Below, in pieces: positions 7,097 through 15,256 of a DNA stretch of 24,424 nucleotides. This stretch comes from Bacteriovoracaceae bacterium (GTDB lineage Bacteria; Bdellovibrionota; UBA1018). Location: contig CANMSW010000005.1 of assembly GCA_947500275.1 (NCBI GenBank), forward strand, positions 1 to 24,424, written 5' to 3'. The notes below the pieces were generated by a model, which had not been told where the DNA came from, made no database searches, and saw nothing but the letters and a program-made list of their open reading frames with translations. Position 1 is the stretch's first letter; each line of letters begins with the position of its first letter. Both the position numbers and the translations under genes were made by a program.

Positions 7097-8695
7097 ATGA
7101 GTAACGAAACACCTCAAAAACAGCGTCCCTCCCAGGCGCCGGTGCCCGACTGGAAGAAGCCCTTGGGCCTTGCCTTCGCACTGACTGTTTTGGGCGGGAG
7201 CGCTATTTGGTATGAGACAAAATACAGACCGCAGAAAGAGGATGCCGAGCAGGGCGAGAAAAAGATCTTTCAATTGAAAGAGACAGGTCTCTCTCAGGTC
7301 AAACTTCGTCGCGGCGCCCTCGCTTGGACTTTCAAGTGTCTCGATGACGCGAAAAAGCTCTGCAAGCCGGGCGATCAATCGAAGTGGCAAATGATCGAGC
7401 CAAGCCAACTCAAGGCGGATGATTCGAACGTCAACTCACTGCTCTCTGCATTGAAAAACGTCCAGTCCCAGGAGTCGATCAACCTCGAAAAACAAACGGC
7501 TGAAAAGAAGAAGCAGCTGCTTGGAGAATACGGCCTATCCGAAGAGGACAAGAAGACCGGCGTGGCTCGAGAGATCGAGCTCACCGATGCGGAAGGGAAG
7601 GTTCGGAGCTTCTGGCTCGGTGCCGCGCATCCGATTGGAGACGGGATTTTCACGACCACTTCGACGACTTCTGACAACACGGTCTTCGTTCTGCCATCCC
7701 ACTTCAAAACCCACTTCGAACGAGATCTGCGTTACTGGCGGAACAAGAAGCTCATGGCGCTCTCGACGGGTGATATCACCCATATCGAAGTCCAGGGCAC
7801 CTCAGGAAAGCTCGTCGGAGACCGGAACCAGGGTCAATGGTCCTTGAATTCCGTAACCCCGGGGAACGGAGGGCTTGCGGGCGACGGCGAGTCGATCGAC
7901 GCCCTTCTTTCGGGCTTAGCTAATCTGACGGCGAAAGAATTTCCTGCTGAACAGAAGGCCTCGCCTGAAGCCAATAAAGTACTCCAGGGAACGAAAAAAG
8001 TGATCGTGCTTCAGGTCCAATCGAAATCAGAAAAAGAAGGTGAACCGGCGAAGTCCCCGCTCATTCTTGAACTTTACGAGAAAGCGGGAGCTAAGAAGGG
8101 AGAGCCCTCGAAACTTTTCGCAACCTTGTCCTCGAGCGACCCAGTTTACGAGCTGGATGCAGGGGCAAAAAAGCGACTGGATAAGGGTCTCTCTGATCTT
8201 CGTCTGTCCAAGTTACTCTCATCCCTAGAACGTTATGCAACCAAGCGCATCGAGTTCAGCGGGAAAACCTTAGGGGAAAAACCCTTGGTCGTCGTCTCCA
8301 AGGATGGGAAATGGCAGACGGAGCCCAGAACCGAGCCTGAAGACTCTTTTAATGCTGATCAAGTTCAGAAGGTCCTCGACCGTTTGAGCGGAAGCCGCAT
8401 CCAAGAGTTTATCGACTCCAAGAAGGCCCCGTCCGGCGAGAAAACGGGATTAAAAGTAACGCTGCTTCAGGACGAAGCGGGCGGCAAAAAGCGAGAGTTT
8501 ATCTTTTGGAAGAGTGCTGACGGGAAGTCCCTCTTCGCAAGAGATCTCGCCTCAAGCCGACCTGAAGTCTTTAAGGTGGATCCAGCGATTGACCAAGCGC
8601 TCCCTTCCGAAAGGGCGTTCTTTGTCAAAGCCAAGCCCGAGGTAAAACCCACGACCGCCTCGAGCACCCCTGAAGAGAAAGAGCACAAGCACTGA
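7097..8695 (+). CDS. DUF4340 domain-containing membrane-anchored protein
   Basis: This 532-residue protein has a short proline/basic N-terminus, one membrane helix (LGLAFALTVLGGSAIWYETK, about 24-43), and a large hydrophilic region outside the membrane. The repeated beta-rich modules, with W/F-containing strands (WTFKCLDDAKKLC, WSLNSV, WQTEPRTEPE), are as in DUF4340 proteins, which habitually follow GldG-like genes. It ends in a charged tail EEKEHKH. AGGAAACC precedes the ATG and the gap to the GldG-like gene is 18 bases. Two cysteines (FKCLDDAKKLC) near the start of the soluble part could form a disulfide. The likely role is a periplasmic component or anchor of the ABC complex (inference from gene order). 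The stop codon lies inside the first of three tandem 22-bp repeats. Confidence 0.83.
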   Translation: MSNETPQKQRPSQAPVPDWKKPLGLAFALTVLGGSAIWYETKYRPQKEDAEQGEKKIFQLKETGLSQVKLRRGALAWTFKCLDDAKKLCKPGDQSKWQMIEPSQLKADDSNVNSLLSALKNVQSQESINLEKQTAEKKKQLLGEYGLSEEDKKTGVAREIELTDAEGKVRSFWLGAAHPIGDGIFTTTSTTSDNTVFVLPSHFKTHFERDLRYWRNKKLMALSTGDITHIEVQGTSGKLVGDRNQGQWSLNSVTPGNGGLAGDGESIDALLSGLANLTAKEFPAEQKASPEANKVLQGTKKVIVLQVQSKSEKEGEPAKSPLILELYEKAGAKKGEPSKLFATLSSSDPVYELDAGAKKRLDKGLSDLRLSKLLSSLERYATKRIEFSGKTLGEKPLVVVSKDGKWQTEPRTEPEDSFNADQVQKVLDRLSGSRIQEFIDSKKAPSGEKTGLKVTLLQDEAGGKKREFIFWKSADGKSLFARDLASSRPEVFKVDPAIDQALPSERAFFVKAKPEVKPTTASSTPEEKEHKH

Positions 8696-8756
8696 GCAAG
8701 CTGCTCAATAGCACTGAGCAAGCTGCTCACTAGAACTGAGCAAGCTCCTCAATTAT
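8691..8756 (+). repeat. Three tandem 22-bp hairpin repeats after the DUF4340 gene
   Basis: The unit ACTGAGCAAGCTGCTCAATAG plus one base recurs exactly in tandem at 8691-8712, 8713-8734 and 8735-8756. Copies 1 and 2 each contain TGAGCA-AGC-TGCTCA, a perfect six-bp stem with a three-base loop. Copy 3 has diverged (AGCTCCTCA) and keeps only a shorter dyad. The first copy includes the DUF4340 stop codon (TGA at 8693-8695). The unit length is not a multiple of three. The array ends two bases before the arm of the intrinsic terminator. Confidence 0.9.
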
Positions 8757-8758
8757 TG

Positions 8759-8798
8759 AAACCGGGATTCGCGACCTTGCGAATCTCGGTTTTTTTTT
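8759..8798 (+). terminator. Rho-independent terminator of the ABC operon
   Basis: The arms 8759-8772 and 8779-8792 form a 14-bp stem (core CCGGGATTCGC / GCGAATCTCGG, with one G-U pair and A-U pairs at the base) around a six-base loop GACCTT. Nine T residues run from 8790 to 8798. The next gene starts 34 bases later. Confidence 0.93.
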
Positions 8799-8832
8799 GG
8801 AGAAAGGGGGTCACCCGAGGAGAACATCCATT

Positions 8833-9627
8833 TTGGAAACGAATCCAGCCCCGATCCAGCCCGAAAGTCCCTCCATGAGACCCCTTCCCGCTTCCGCACT
8901 CAGCACGGTCTGGGGATGGATCCGGGACTACCTGCACACTTCTCGGCAACTCCTGACGTCGCCCAGTGCCTTCTTCCGCGGCCTGGATCCCGAAGCCGGG
9001 GTCATCCGACCCATGCTCTATGCGCTGATCACTCACTGGATCGGTACGGCCATCCAGTTTGTGTGGATTTCCTGGGCAGGTCTTCAAATTCTACCCTGGC
9101 TCAAGGACCAGTTCGGGAAACTTTTCAGCGCTGCCTCGGATATCGGGGGTGACCTCGATCAGATCGACTCCCTAGGACGTCACGCCCAACAGACCCTGAT
9201 CCCTTTTCAGGAAAAATTCAGCGGGTGGGCTTTGGGTGTCGCTCCGGTGCTCATTGATCCCTTCACTTACGTGCTTTCCCTTCTCTTCCTCACCTCGATT
9301 GTCTGGATGGGCGCCCGCTTGCTCGTGACCCCGACTAAGAATGGGGCTCCAGACGAAATTCGCTTCGAATCCGCCCTTCAGATCCTTTGCTATGCGTCGG
9401 CCGCTTCACTTCTGAACTTTTTACCCCTCATCGGGACGGGGTTGGATGCTTTTTTCGGGGCAATCCTGGCGATCATCGGGGTACGTGAAGTCTGGAAAAC
9501 CAGTACCTTTAAGGCCATCGTCATCGCCCTTTTTCCCAAGATCCTTTTCGTGGGGGCCATCCTATCCGTTTTTGGAGCTGGCCTGCTTCTCCTCGCAAAA
9601 TGGGTCCTCTCAGCCTTTGCTGGCTAA
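8833..9627 (+). CDS. Yip1-family-like multipass membrane protein
   Basis: This is an integral membrane protein of about 264 residues that resembles the bacterial Yip1 domain family. It has a cytoplasmic N-terminus with the typical LLTSPSAFFRGL segment before the first helix, then about five hydrophobic helices. The C-terminal pattern is a helix, LPLIGTGLDAFFGAILAIIGVREVWKTS (shown in parts: LPLIG, IIGVREVW), and a last helix pair. Function in bacteria is unknown. The start is uncertain. TTG 8833 has GAGGAG ten bases upstream. TTG 8797, further upstream, lies in the T-tract of the terminator and is unlikely. ATG 8875 is possible but has a weak SD. The upstream terminator means it is probably not part of the ABC operon; no convincing promoter was found in the short gap. 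Confidence 0.65.
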   Translation: METNPAPIQPESPSMRPLPASALSTVWGWIRDYLHTSRQLLTSPSAFFRGLDPEAGVIRPMLYALITHWIGTAIQFVWISWAGLQILPWLKDQFGKLFSAASDIGGDLDQIDSLGRHAQQTLIPFQEKFSGWALGVAPVLIDPFTYVLSLLFLTSIVWMGARLLVTPTKNGAPDEIRFESALQILCYASAASLLNFLPLIGTGLDAFFGAILAIIGVREVWKTSTFKAIVIALFPKILFVGAILSVFGAGLLLLAKWVLSAFAG

Positions 9628-9711
9628 AGCCCGTTCCCAATAAAAGCCACAGCGAGGGGCGGGAACCTCACTGGTCAAAGCGAATTTCCTCTGCTACGCC
9701 GAAAGAACACT

Positions 9712-10341
9712 ATGTTTCATCGAGCACTACCTGGTTTCATTGAAGTCGTCTGCGGCAGCATGTTCAGCGGTAAAACCGAGGAGCTGGTTCGCAGGATCAA
9801 GCGCGCCCAGATTGCCCGCCAAAAGGTGCAGGTCTTTAAGCCCGTCATCGACAACCGCTACAGTCCCGATCACGTTCAAAGCCATGACGCGAACAGGATT
9901 CTTTCTCGTCCGGTCGAAAACGCGCAGGACATCCTTCGCTATGTTGACGACAACACTCGGGTCGTCGGAATCGATGAGGCTCAATTTTTTGACGAATCTG
10001 TCGTCGATGTTGCCCAAAAGCTTGCTTACCGGGGAATCCGAGTCATCGTCGCTGGACTCGACATGGACTTCCGAGGTCAACCTTTTGGACCCATGCCTAA
10101 GCTTCTGGCTGTCGCCGAAGAAGTCACCAAACTTTCGGCAGTCTGCGTGATCTGTGGCAACCCGGCTACCCGCAGTCAAAGGACGACAGGCCCAATAGGC
10201 GCTGACGCCCCTAAGGTCGCAGTCGGCGCGAAAGAAATGTATGAGGCCCGTTGCCGATTCTGCCATGAACCCGAGGGAGTTGAAGAGAACGTCCTTCCTG
10301 GGGCACCCTCAAACGAACAGCCGCAACATCCTGCACATTGA
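9712..10341 (+). CDS. tdk: Thymidine kinase (TK1/type II)
   Basis: This enzyme phosphorylates thymidine (and deoxyuridine) with ATP in pyrimidine salvage, in the cytoplasm, usually as a tetramer. The P-loop GSMFSGKT is at 15-22. The general-base glutamate is probably E89 in VGIDEAQFF, and GLDMDFRGQPFGPMP (115-129) is a TK1 family signature. The structural zinc site has four cysteines: C145 and C148 (CVIC), C181 and C184 (CRFC). The length of 209 residues is normal; the last ~20 are a polar tail. The SD is weak (GAAAG before the ATG). hpt follows after 48 bases, making a small salvage pair. Confidence 0.94.
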   Translation: MFHRALPGFIEVVCGSMFSGKTEELVRRIKRAQIARQKVQVFKPVIDNRYSPDHVQSHDANRILSRPVENAQDILRYVDDNTRVVGIDEAQFFDESVVDVAQKLAYRGIRVIVAGLDMDFRGQPFGPMPKLLAVAEEVTKLSAVCVICGNPATRSQRTTGPIGADAPKVAVGAKEMYEARCRFCHEPEGVEENVLPGAPSNEQPQHPAH

Positions 10342-10389
10342 CCCTTCCCACAGAACGATTACGGCCTTATCCTCGGTAGAGAATCCACT

Positions 10390-10920
10390 ATGACGAACAC
10401 CGAACCAAAACTCTTGATCCCTGAGTCCCGAATCCGTGCACGCATCGAAGAGATCGCGCAGGAAATCAACCATGACTACCAAGGGAAGGAAATTGTCGCT
10501 GTCTGCGTCCTGAAGGGAAGCTTCATCTTCTTTTCAGACTTGATCCGCGCCATAGACGTTCCTTTGTCTTGCGAATTCCTCGGCGTCTCGAGTTACGGAA
10601 ACCGGACGGTTTCCTCCGGAGAAGTAAAAATCACTCTGGATCTCAATGAGCCGCTCGAAAATAAACACGTGATCATCATTGAAGATATCGTCGACTCGGG
10701 TCTCACCCTTTCTTTTATTCAGAACATGCTCAAAGCACGCCGCCCGGCTTCGTTGAAATCCTGTGCGCTGCTCCTAAAAAGCGAGAACCTGCAAATCGAC
10801 GTCGGCGTCGATTACCCAGGATTCAAGATCGGTAAAGAATTCGTAGTCGGATATGGAATCGACTACGCGGGCAAGCATCGAGGCTTACCTGATATCTGCC
10901 ATATCGAAAACGCGCACTGA
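10390..10920 (+). CDS. hpt: Hypoxanthine phosphoribosyltransferase
   Basis: It converts hypoxanthine (and often guanine) plus PRPP into IMP or GMP in purine salvage, in the cytoplasm. The type I PRTase PRPP loop VIIIEDIVDSGLTL occupies 94-107. The LKGSFIFFSDL segment (41-51) carries the pyrophosphate-binding KGS. The flexible-loop region is SYGNRTVSSGEVK, and near the C-terminus FVVGYGIDYAGKHRGLPDI matches the purine-binding end of HPRTs. Its 176 residues are typical. The SD is moderate (GGTAGAGA upstream of ATG). It lies downstream of tdk and upstream of the GHMP kinase run, with 74 bases to the latter. Confidence 0.94.
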   Translation: MTNTEPKLLIPESRIRARIEEIAQEINHDYQGKEIVAVCVLKGSFIFFSDLIRAIDVPLSCEFLGVSSYGNRTVSSGEVKITLDLNEPLENKHVIIIEDIVDSGLTLSFIQNMLKARRPASLKSCALLLKSENLQIDVGVDYPGFKIGKEFVVGYGIDYAGKHRGLPDICHIENAH

Positions 10921-10994
10921 GGCTCTCGTCGACGCGGTCGATGAAGTCTTGCGATCGATAGACGGTGGAAGAAACGCCACGGAACGACGAACGC

Positions 10995-12113
10995 ATGAAA
11001 TCTCATTCGACTTCTGAATTGCCAGCTCTTGGTACCCGAATCGTATCTCGCGCCCCCACTCGCGTCGACCTCGCTGGAGGTACGCTAGATATCTGGCCCA
11101 TCCATCTCCTTTTGGGAGAGCCTTCGACTCTTAATCTGGGAATCGACCTCTGCGCTGAAGCCCACCTTCACATCCAGAAAAACTCCGGATCGGAGATCAA
11201 TCTCGAGTCTGCAGACCAGGGACACAAACTCGGTCTCTCCTGGCTTGAGCTCAAGACCGCTTCTTTTCCCCCAGCCCTCGAGCTCCACGGCAAGCTCCTG
11301 CGATACTTCGCGCAGGCCAATCCAGGGTTTGTTGAGAAAATCAGCCGCTCCGATCTTCAACTGACTTTGCGCACGCAGGCGAAAAGCCCAGCCGGCGCCG
11401 GTCTCGGTGGCTCCTCGACCCTTTCAATCTCCATCCTGGGCGCGCTTCACCGCTTATTTTACCCAACACAGGCCTTAGACTCAGAAACACGCACCCACTT
11501 GATCGAAATCGCACGCGACGTGGAGACGACTGTCATTCGCGTTCCAGCCGGCCTCCAGGATTACTACGGAGCCGCTTTCGGAGGCTTACAGCTTTTGACC
11601 TGGGGCGCAGCAGGCCACAAGAGAACCGCTCTTCCGAGTGATATCTTGAAGTCCCTTCTGAGTCGTCTACTGCTTTTCTACTCCGGGCAATCCAGGAACT
11701 CAGGGATAAATAACTGGGTCCTTTTCAAGTCGTTCATCGATGGCGATGCATCTGTGCGAGATCGCTTTCAAGGAATCGCCTCTGCGACCCAGGAGCTTCA
11801 ATCAGCCCTCCTAGCTCGCGACTGGAAGGGCGCCGGACAAGCGATCGCCCGCGAATGGTCAATTCGACGGAATTTTGCTGCAGGGATCTCCACCCCGGAA
11901 ATTGATCGTGCCTTTGAGACTGCATTTGAACTAGGAGCCACCGCAGGAAAAATCTGCGGGGCCGGCGGCGGAGGCTGCTTCTTTATATGGACCGATGAGG
12001 AGAACCCCTCCCTTCATCAGAAAATCGTCGCGTCGCTCACTCAATTAGGTGTGAGACACCTCCCGTTTACTCCGGTCGAGAATGGTCTCGACGTAAGCGT
12101 TCAGGTCGATTGA
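10995..12113 (+). CDS. GHMP-family sugar kinase (HddA / COG2605-like)
   Basis: This is a cytoplasmic ATP-dependent kinase of the GHMP superfamily, closest in pattern to D-glycero-D-manno-heptose-7-phosphate kinase and related galactokinase-like enzymes. The three signatures are present: substrate/N-terminal motif SRAPTRVDLAGGTLDIW (about 18-34), ATP-binding PAGAGLGGSSTLS in the 130s-140s, and the C-terminal GKICGAGGGGCFF. A conserved LLLFYSGQSRNSG segment lies between them. The start is uncertain: ATG 10995 places the domain near the N-terminus as usual; GTG 10965 is just downstream of an in-frame TAG; neither has a strong SD. The substrate cannot be read from sequence; no other heptose or LPS gene is nearby. 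It is followed at ten bases by the DUF429-like gene. Confidence 0.82.
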   Translation: MKSHSTSELPALGTRIVSRAPTRVDLAGGTLDIWPIHLLLGEPSTLNLGIDLCAEAHLHIQKNSGSEINLESADQGHKLGLSWLELKTASFPPALELHGKLLRYFAQANPGFVEKISRSDLQLTLRTQAKSPAGAGLGGSSTLSISILGALHRLFYPTQALDSETRTHLIEIARDVETTVIRVPAGLQDYYGAAFGGLQLLTWGAAGHKRTALPSDILKSLLSRLLLFYSGQSRNSGINNWVLFKSFIDGDASVRDRFQGIASATQELQSALLARDWKGAGQAIAREWSIRRNFAAGISTPEIDRAFETAFELGATAGKICGAGGGGCFFIWTDEENPSLHQKIVASLTQLGVRHLPFTPVENGLDVSVQVD

Positions 12114-12123
12114 GGCCTTGAGA

Positions 12124-13044
12124 ATGCGTGAAATTGGACGAGTTCTTACCCAGCAGCCCAGACGCTATATCGGGATCGAGCTCTCCGGTGCGAAAAGCCC
12201 AAGAACCGCGCTCGCGGCTCTTGAGTTTTATCCTCGAGAACGAAAAATTTTCTTACTCGATATTTTCGATCGAATCACAGCTAGTGAAGACCACACATCA
12301 GACGAAAGCTTGCTCGAGGTCATCGAAGAGATGGGAGTGGGTGCTGCAGGACTCGGGGCAAACGTCCCCTTTCAGCTCCCACCCTGCATCGAGTGCACGC
12401 GTAAGACCTGTCCGCTGCCAGAAAAATGCACGGTGAGCGCCGTCAAGTGGATGCGAGAAACCCGCAAGCGCGCGCTCGTCCGATCGGCGGCAGGGACGGA
12501 ATCGACTCGCCGACAAGACGGGACACTCCCTTCGCGCGCGATGCGCAGTCGAGATTTTACGCCCTACACGCAGCGCCCTGTTGAACTCTACATCCGCCAT
12601 AAAGTCCTTGATCAGTTACCCGTGAATGCCCGCTTCGAAATTGATGAGACTCTCGGAGGCAGCCGGGCTCCTCTCACCGCTCGTATGCACTTCTTAAATC
12701 GTCATATGCCCTCGAGTATTCCCCGGTTTGAGGTCTGGCCTAAACTCACGATCGCCGCACTTGCAGAGAGACTTGAACTGAGCCGGCGCACACTCGTCGC
12801 GTGGAGAAATATAGAAGACGGTGCTCACGCTCGGGCTGAAATTCTCGAACGCATTTCCGCGCGACTCGGCGTCTTTATCTATGATCGCGATCAAAGAAAA
12901 CTCTCGCAATCTCTTGCGGCATTCGATGCTTTTCTGAGTGCCTATACCGCTCACCTCGCTGACAATGGCCAATGTGTTCGCCCACCTCATGGGTTTCCGG
13001 TCGATTCCGGCTGGGTCCAATTTCCAAGCGAAGGCGAAGCATGA
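12124..13044 (+). CDS. DUF429-like predicted nuclease-fold protein with a four-Cys cluster
   Basis: A 306-residue protein resembling the DUF429 family (predicted RNase H-like fold, biochemical role unknown). Family-like features are the opening strand YIGIELSGAKSPRTALA (15-31), LGANVPFQLP (77-86), GSRAPLTARMHFL, RFEVWPKLTIA, and the ending AAFDAFLSAYTAHL with HGFPVDSGWVQFP. Positions that are usually acidic in this fold read E19 and N80 here, so catalysis is uncertain. Unusually, C88, C91, C96 and C102 (CIEC, then C, then C within 15 residues) form what looks like a metal-binding knuckle. The ATG at 12124 is preferred over TTG 12118 because GAGG overlapping the previous stop is eight bases upstream. 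Its stop overlaps the oppB start as ATGA. Family assignment is from pattern only. Confidence 0.65.
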   Translation: MREIGRVLTQQPRRYIGIELSGAKSPRTALAALEFYPRERKIFLLDIFDRITASEDHTSDESLLEVIEEMGVGAAGLGANVPFQLPPCIECTRKTCPLPEKCTVSAVKWMRETRKRALVRSAAGTESTRRQDGTLPSRAMRSRDFTPYTQRPVELYIRHKVLDQLPVNARFEIDETLGGSRAPLTARMHFLNRHMPSSIPRFEVWPKLTIAALAERLELSRRTLVAWRNIEDGAHARAEILERISARLGVFIYDRDQRKLSQSLAAFDAFLSAYTAHLADNGQCVRPPHGFPVDSGWVQFPSEGEA

Positions 13045-13988
13045 ATTCCCGTTATCTGGTTGAGCGAATTTTCTCCGCAGCGCTGACACTCCTCCTTCTT
13101 GCAACGCTCACCTTCTTTTTGCTGAGAGCCGCACCCGGTGGTCCCTTTGATGGCGAGAAGGCTTTTCCTCCTGCTGTTAAAGAGAATATCGAGAAAAGAT
13201 ACGGCCTAAGCGATCCTCTCCCTGAGCAATTTGTGAGCTGGCTCAAGGATGTGTCGCAGGGAGACTTTCGCGAGTCATTCCAGCACGAGGGAATCCCCGT
13301 GCGCGAAATCATTTCCGAATCGCTGCCCGTATCACTTCAGCTCGGGGCTGCTGCAACGCTCATTGCTCTGGCGCTCGGCGTCCCGATGGGAATTCTTGCC
13401 GGCGCCCGCCATGGCTCGGCGGTCGACCGATCGCTTCTCTTTTTTTCCGCCCTGGGCACCAGCCTCCCAAGCTACCTGTTCGCAAGCGTCCTCATTCTCA
13501 TCTTCGGATTATATCTGCAGTGGCTGCCCGTTGCGCTTTGGGAGGAACCCGGATCCATCATCCTGCCCGCTATCACCCTGGCGCTTCGACCGCTCGCGCT
13601 CGTTACCCAGATTATGCGGGCAAGCGTGATGGAATGCTTGGGAACGGACTGGGTACGAACGGCTTTGGCAAAGGGCCTTCGGGACAGCCGAGTTCTCGGA
13701 AAGCATATCTTAAGGAACTCTCTCGTTCCCTTGATTTCACTTCTTGCGCCCATTACGGCGGGCCTCGTGACGGGTTCTTTTTTGGTCGAACTGACCTTCC
13801 AACTCCCCGGTCTGGGCAAACACTTTGTTTCTGCAGTCCTCAACCGCGACTACCCCTTAGTGATGGGCGTGACTCTTACCTACGGCGCGATTCTCCTCTT
13901 TTTTACGCTCGCAGCTGATCTCCTTTCAGCCTGGGTCGACCCACGGATTCGACTAGAAATGAGCGAGAGTACGCGGGGGCGTGGATGA
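13041..13988 (+). CDS. OppB/DppB-type peptide ABC transporter permease
   Basis: Inner-membrane permease of the oligopeptide/dipeptide importer family, 315 residues, about six helices. It has the classic N-terminus RYLVERIFSAALTLLLLATL, the periplasmic loop with YGLSDPLPEQF and GDFRESF, and the cytoplasmic EAA loop MECLGTDWVRTALAKGL (coupling to the ATPase). The C-terminal ELTFQLPGLGKHF is also typical. The ATG at 13041 overlaps the previous stop by four bases (ATGA), and the family N-terminus begins there, so the upstream in-frame start at 12972 is rejected. It is coupled to the OppC-type gene by another ATGA. The ATPases OppD/OppF are not in this window. Confidence 0.9.
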   Translation: MNSRYLVERIFSAALTLLLLATLTFFLLRAAPGGPFDGEKAFPPAVKENIEKRYGLSDPLPEQFVSWLKDVSQGDFRESFQHEGIPVREIISESLPVSLQLGAAATLIALALGVPMGILAGARHGSAVDRSLLFFSALGTSLPSYLFASVLILIFGLYLQWLPVALWEEPGSIILPAITLALRPLALVTQIMRASVMECLGTDWVRTALAKGLRDSRVLGKHILRNSLVPLISLLAPITAGLVTGSFLVELTFQLPGLGKHFVSAVLNRDYPLVMGVTLTYGAILLFFTLAADLLSAWVDPRIRLEMSESTRGRG

Positions 13989-14821
13989 AAAGGAAATCCC
14001 ACCTGTGGACGGTTTCAGCGCTCTTTCTGATCGGACTCGCAGCTGTCGCGCTCCTGTCTCCGTTCTTTTTAAACTTTTCCTTTGAAGAACAGGATATCGC
14101 CTCGCGCTTACAGTCCCCCTCGACAACCCATTGGATGGGCACGGACTCTCTTGGGCGCGACCTCATGAGTCGAATTCTTCAGGGCGCACAGCTTTCATTA
14201 GCCACAGGCGTCCTCACTGCACTCGTCGCGCTCTTTTTCGGAACCTCCATCGGCGGGATCGCGGGCTGGAAGGGCGGGGCAACGGATCGCGCACTCATGC
14301 GGATCGTTGATGTGTTTTCCATTTTTCCCTCGGTTTTACTCGCCATTTTGCTGACTGTTTTTGTTGGAAGAGGATTCACCGGAATTCTGCTCGCCCTGGG
14401 CCTCACAGGCTGGATGCAACTTGCGCGGCTCGTCCGTGCACAAGTGATGCAGATGCGAGAGCTTCCCTGGATTGAATCGGCTCGCGCACTCGGCGCGTCT
14501 GAACCGAGGATTCTCCTTCGTCATCTCCTTCCGAATCTCTGGACGCCCATTCTGATCTCACTCGCTTTCCAGATCCCTACTTCCATCCTCTCGGAGAGCT
14601 TCCTCTCTTTCATTGGGCTCGGGCTCGAGCCCCCCCTGGCGAGCTGGGGAACTCTCGCGGCAGAGGGCTTCAGAGCGATGAAAAGTTACCCGCACCTCAT
14701 TCTCTTCCCGGGCGGAATCCTTTTCATGACGCTCTTAGCTTTTCAGTTTTTGGCAGAAGGGCTCAGAGTGAAACTCGACCCGAGAGATGCAAGCCGATTA
14801 CAACTCGGAGGTTCCGGATGA
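13985..14821 (+). CDS. OppC/DppC-type peptide ABC transporter permease
   Basis: Second inner-membrane permease of the importer, 278 residues. An N-terminal helix (14-33) precedes a short periplasmic part with the family motif HWMGTDSLGRDLMSR, then five helices. The EAA loop is WIESARALGASEPRILLRHLLPN, and the C-terminal SESFLSFIGLGLEPPLASWG stretch is a hallmark of OppC/DppC. Its ATG overlaps the OppB-type stop, and its own stop overlaps the DUF454 start, both as ATGA, so translation is likely coupled. It should form a heterodimer with the preceding permease. The substrate is unknown; peptides or murein peptides are usual for this family. Confidence 0.9.
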   Translation: MKRKSHLWTVSALFLIGLAAVALLSPFFLNFSFEEQDIASRLQSPSTTHWMGTDSLGRDLMSRILQGAQLSLATGVLTALVALFFGTSIGGIAGWKGGATDRALMRIVDVFSIFPSVLLAILLTVFVGRGFTGILLALGLTGWMQLARLVRAQVMQMRELPWIESARALGASEPRILLRHLLPNLWTPILISLAFQIPTSILSESFLSFIGLGLEPPLASWGTLAAEGFRAMKSYPHLILFPGGILFMTLLAFQFLAEGLRVKLDPRDASRLQLGGSG

Positions 14822-15252
14822 CGAGTAGTCCATTGGGGCAAAACCCTGCGCCCATCGCTATCACACACAATCGTCCCCTTCGCGCGCTCCTTGTTACCCT
14901 GGGAGTACTCCTCGTCATTGTCGGCGTGATCGGGTTATTTCTCCCACTGCTCCCAACAACACCGTTTCTCCTTCTGGCCGCAGGGTGCTTTGCCCGCTCT
15001 TCGCCCACTTTCTACCAAGCTCTGACCACGCATCCAATCGTTGGGCCACCCATTCGACAATGGAGAGAAGACCGAACCATTCCCCTTCGCGCCAAATGGA
15101 TTGCTGTGATCATGATTGCCCTCACGTTGGGGAGCTCGATTCTATTCATCGTGCCCTTGATCTCAGTCAAAATCGGGCTCACAGTCCTAGGTCTCGGAAT
15201 CGTGATTTGGATTTTGCGAATTCCCACTCGAACCGTTCATGAAGGCGAATAA
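14818..15252 (+). CDS. DUF454 (YbaN-like) inner-membrane protein
   Basis: A small membrane protein of 144 residues of the DUF454/YbaN family, function unknown. The family core is clear: a helix from LLVTLGVLLVIVGVIGLFLP, then the signature PLLPTTPFLLLAAGCFARSS, a loop with WREDRTIPLRAKW, and two closing helices (about 94-112 and 115-135). The start overlaps the OppC-type stop by four bases. It is co-transcribed with the permeases and the receiver gene by position, but no functional link to peptide uptake is known. Confidence 0.87.
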   Translation: MTSSPLGQNPAPIAITHNRPLRALLVTLGVLLVIVGVIGLFLPLLPTTPFLLLAAGCFARSSPTFYQALTTHPIVGPPIRQWREDRTIPLRAKWIAVIMIALTLGSSILFIVPLISVKIGLTVLGLGIVIWILRIPTRTVHEGE

Positions 15253-15256
15253 TCCC

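Noticed and set aside
9633..9666. Inverted repeat GTTCCC / GGGAAC between the Yip1-like gene and tdk as a terminator.
   Set aside because: The loop is 22 bases and no T-run follows.
9727..10266. Long minus-strand frame (179 codons) opposite tdk.
   Set aside because: tdk motifs fix the plus-strand coding; the antisense frame has no recognisable domain or Shine-Dalgarno.
10338..10366. TTGACC before hpt as a -35 element.
   Set aside because: No acceptable -10 lies at 15-19 bases; co-transcription with tdk is simpler.
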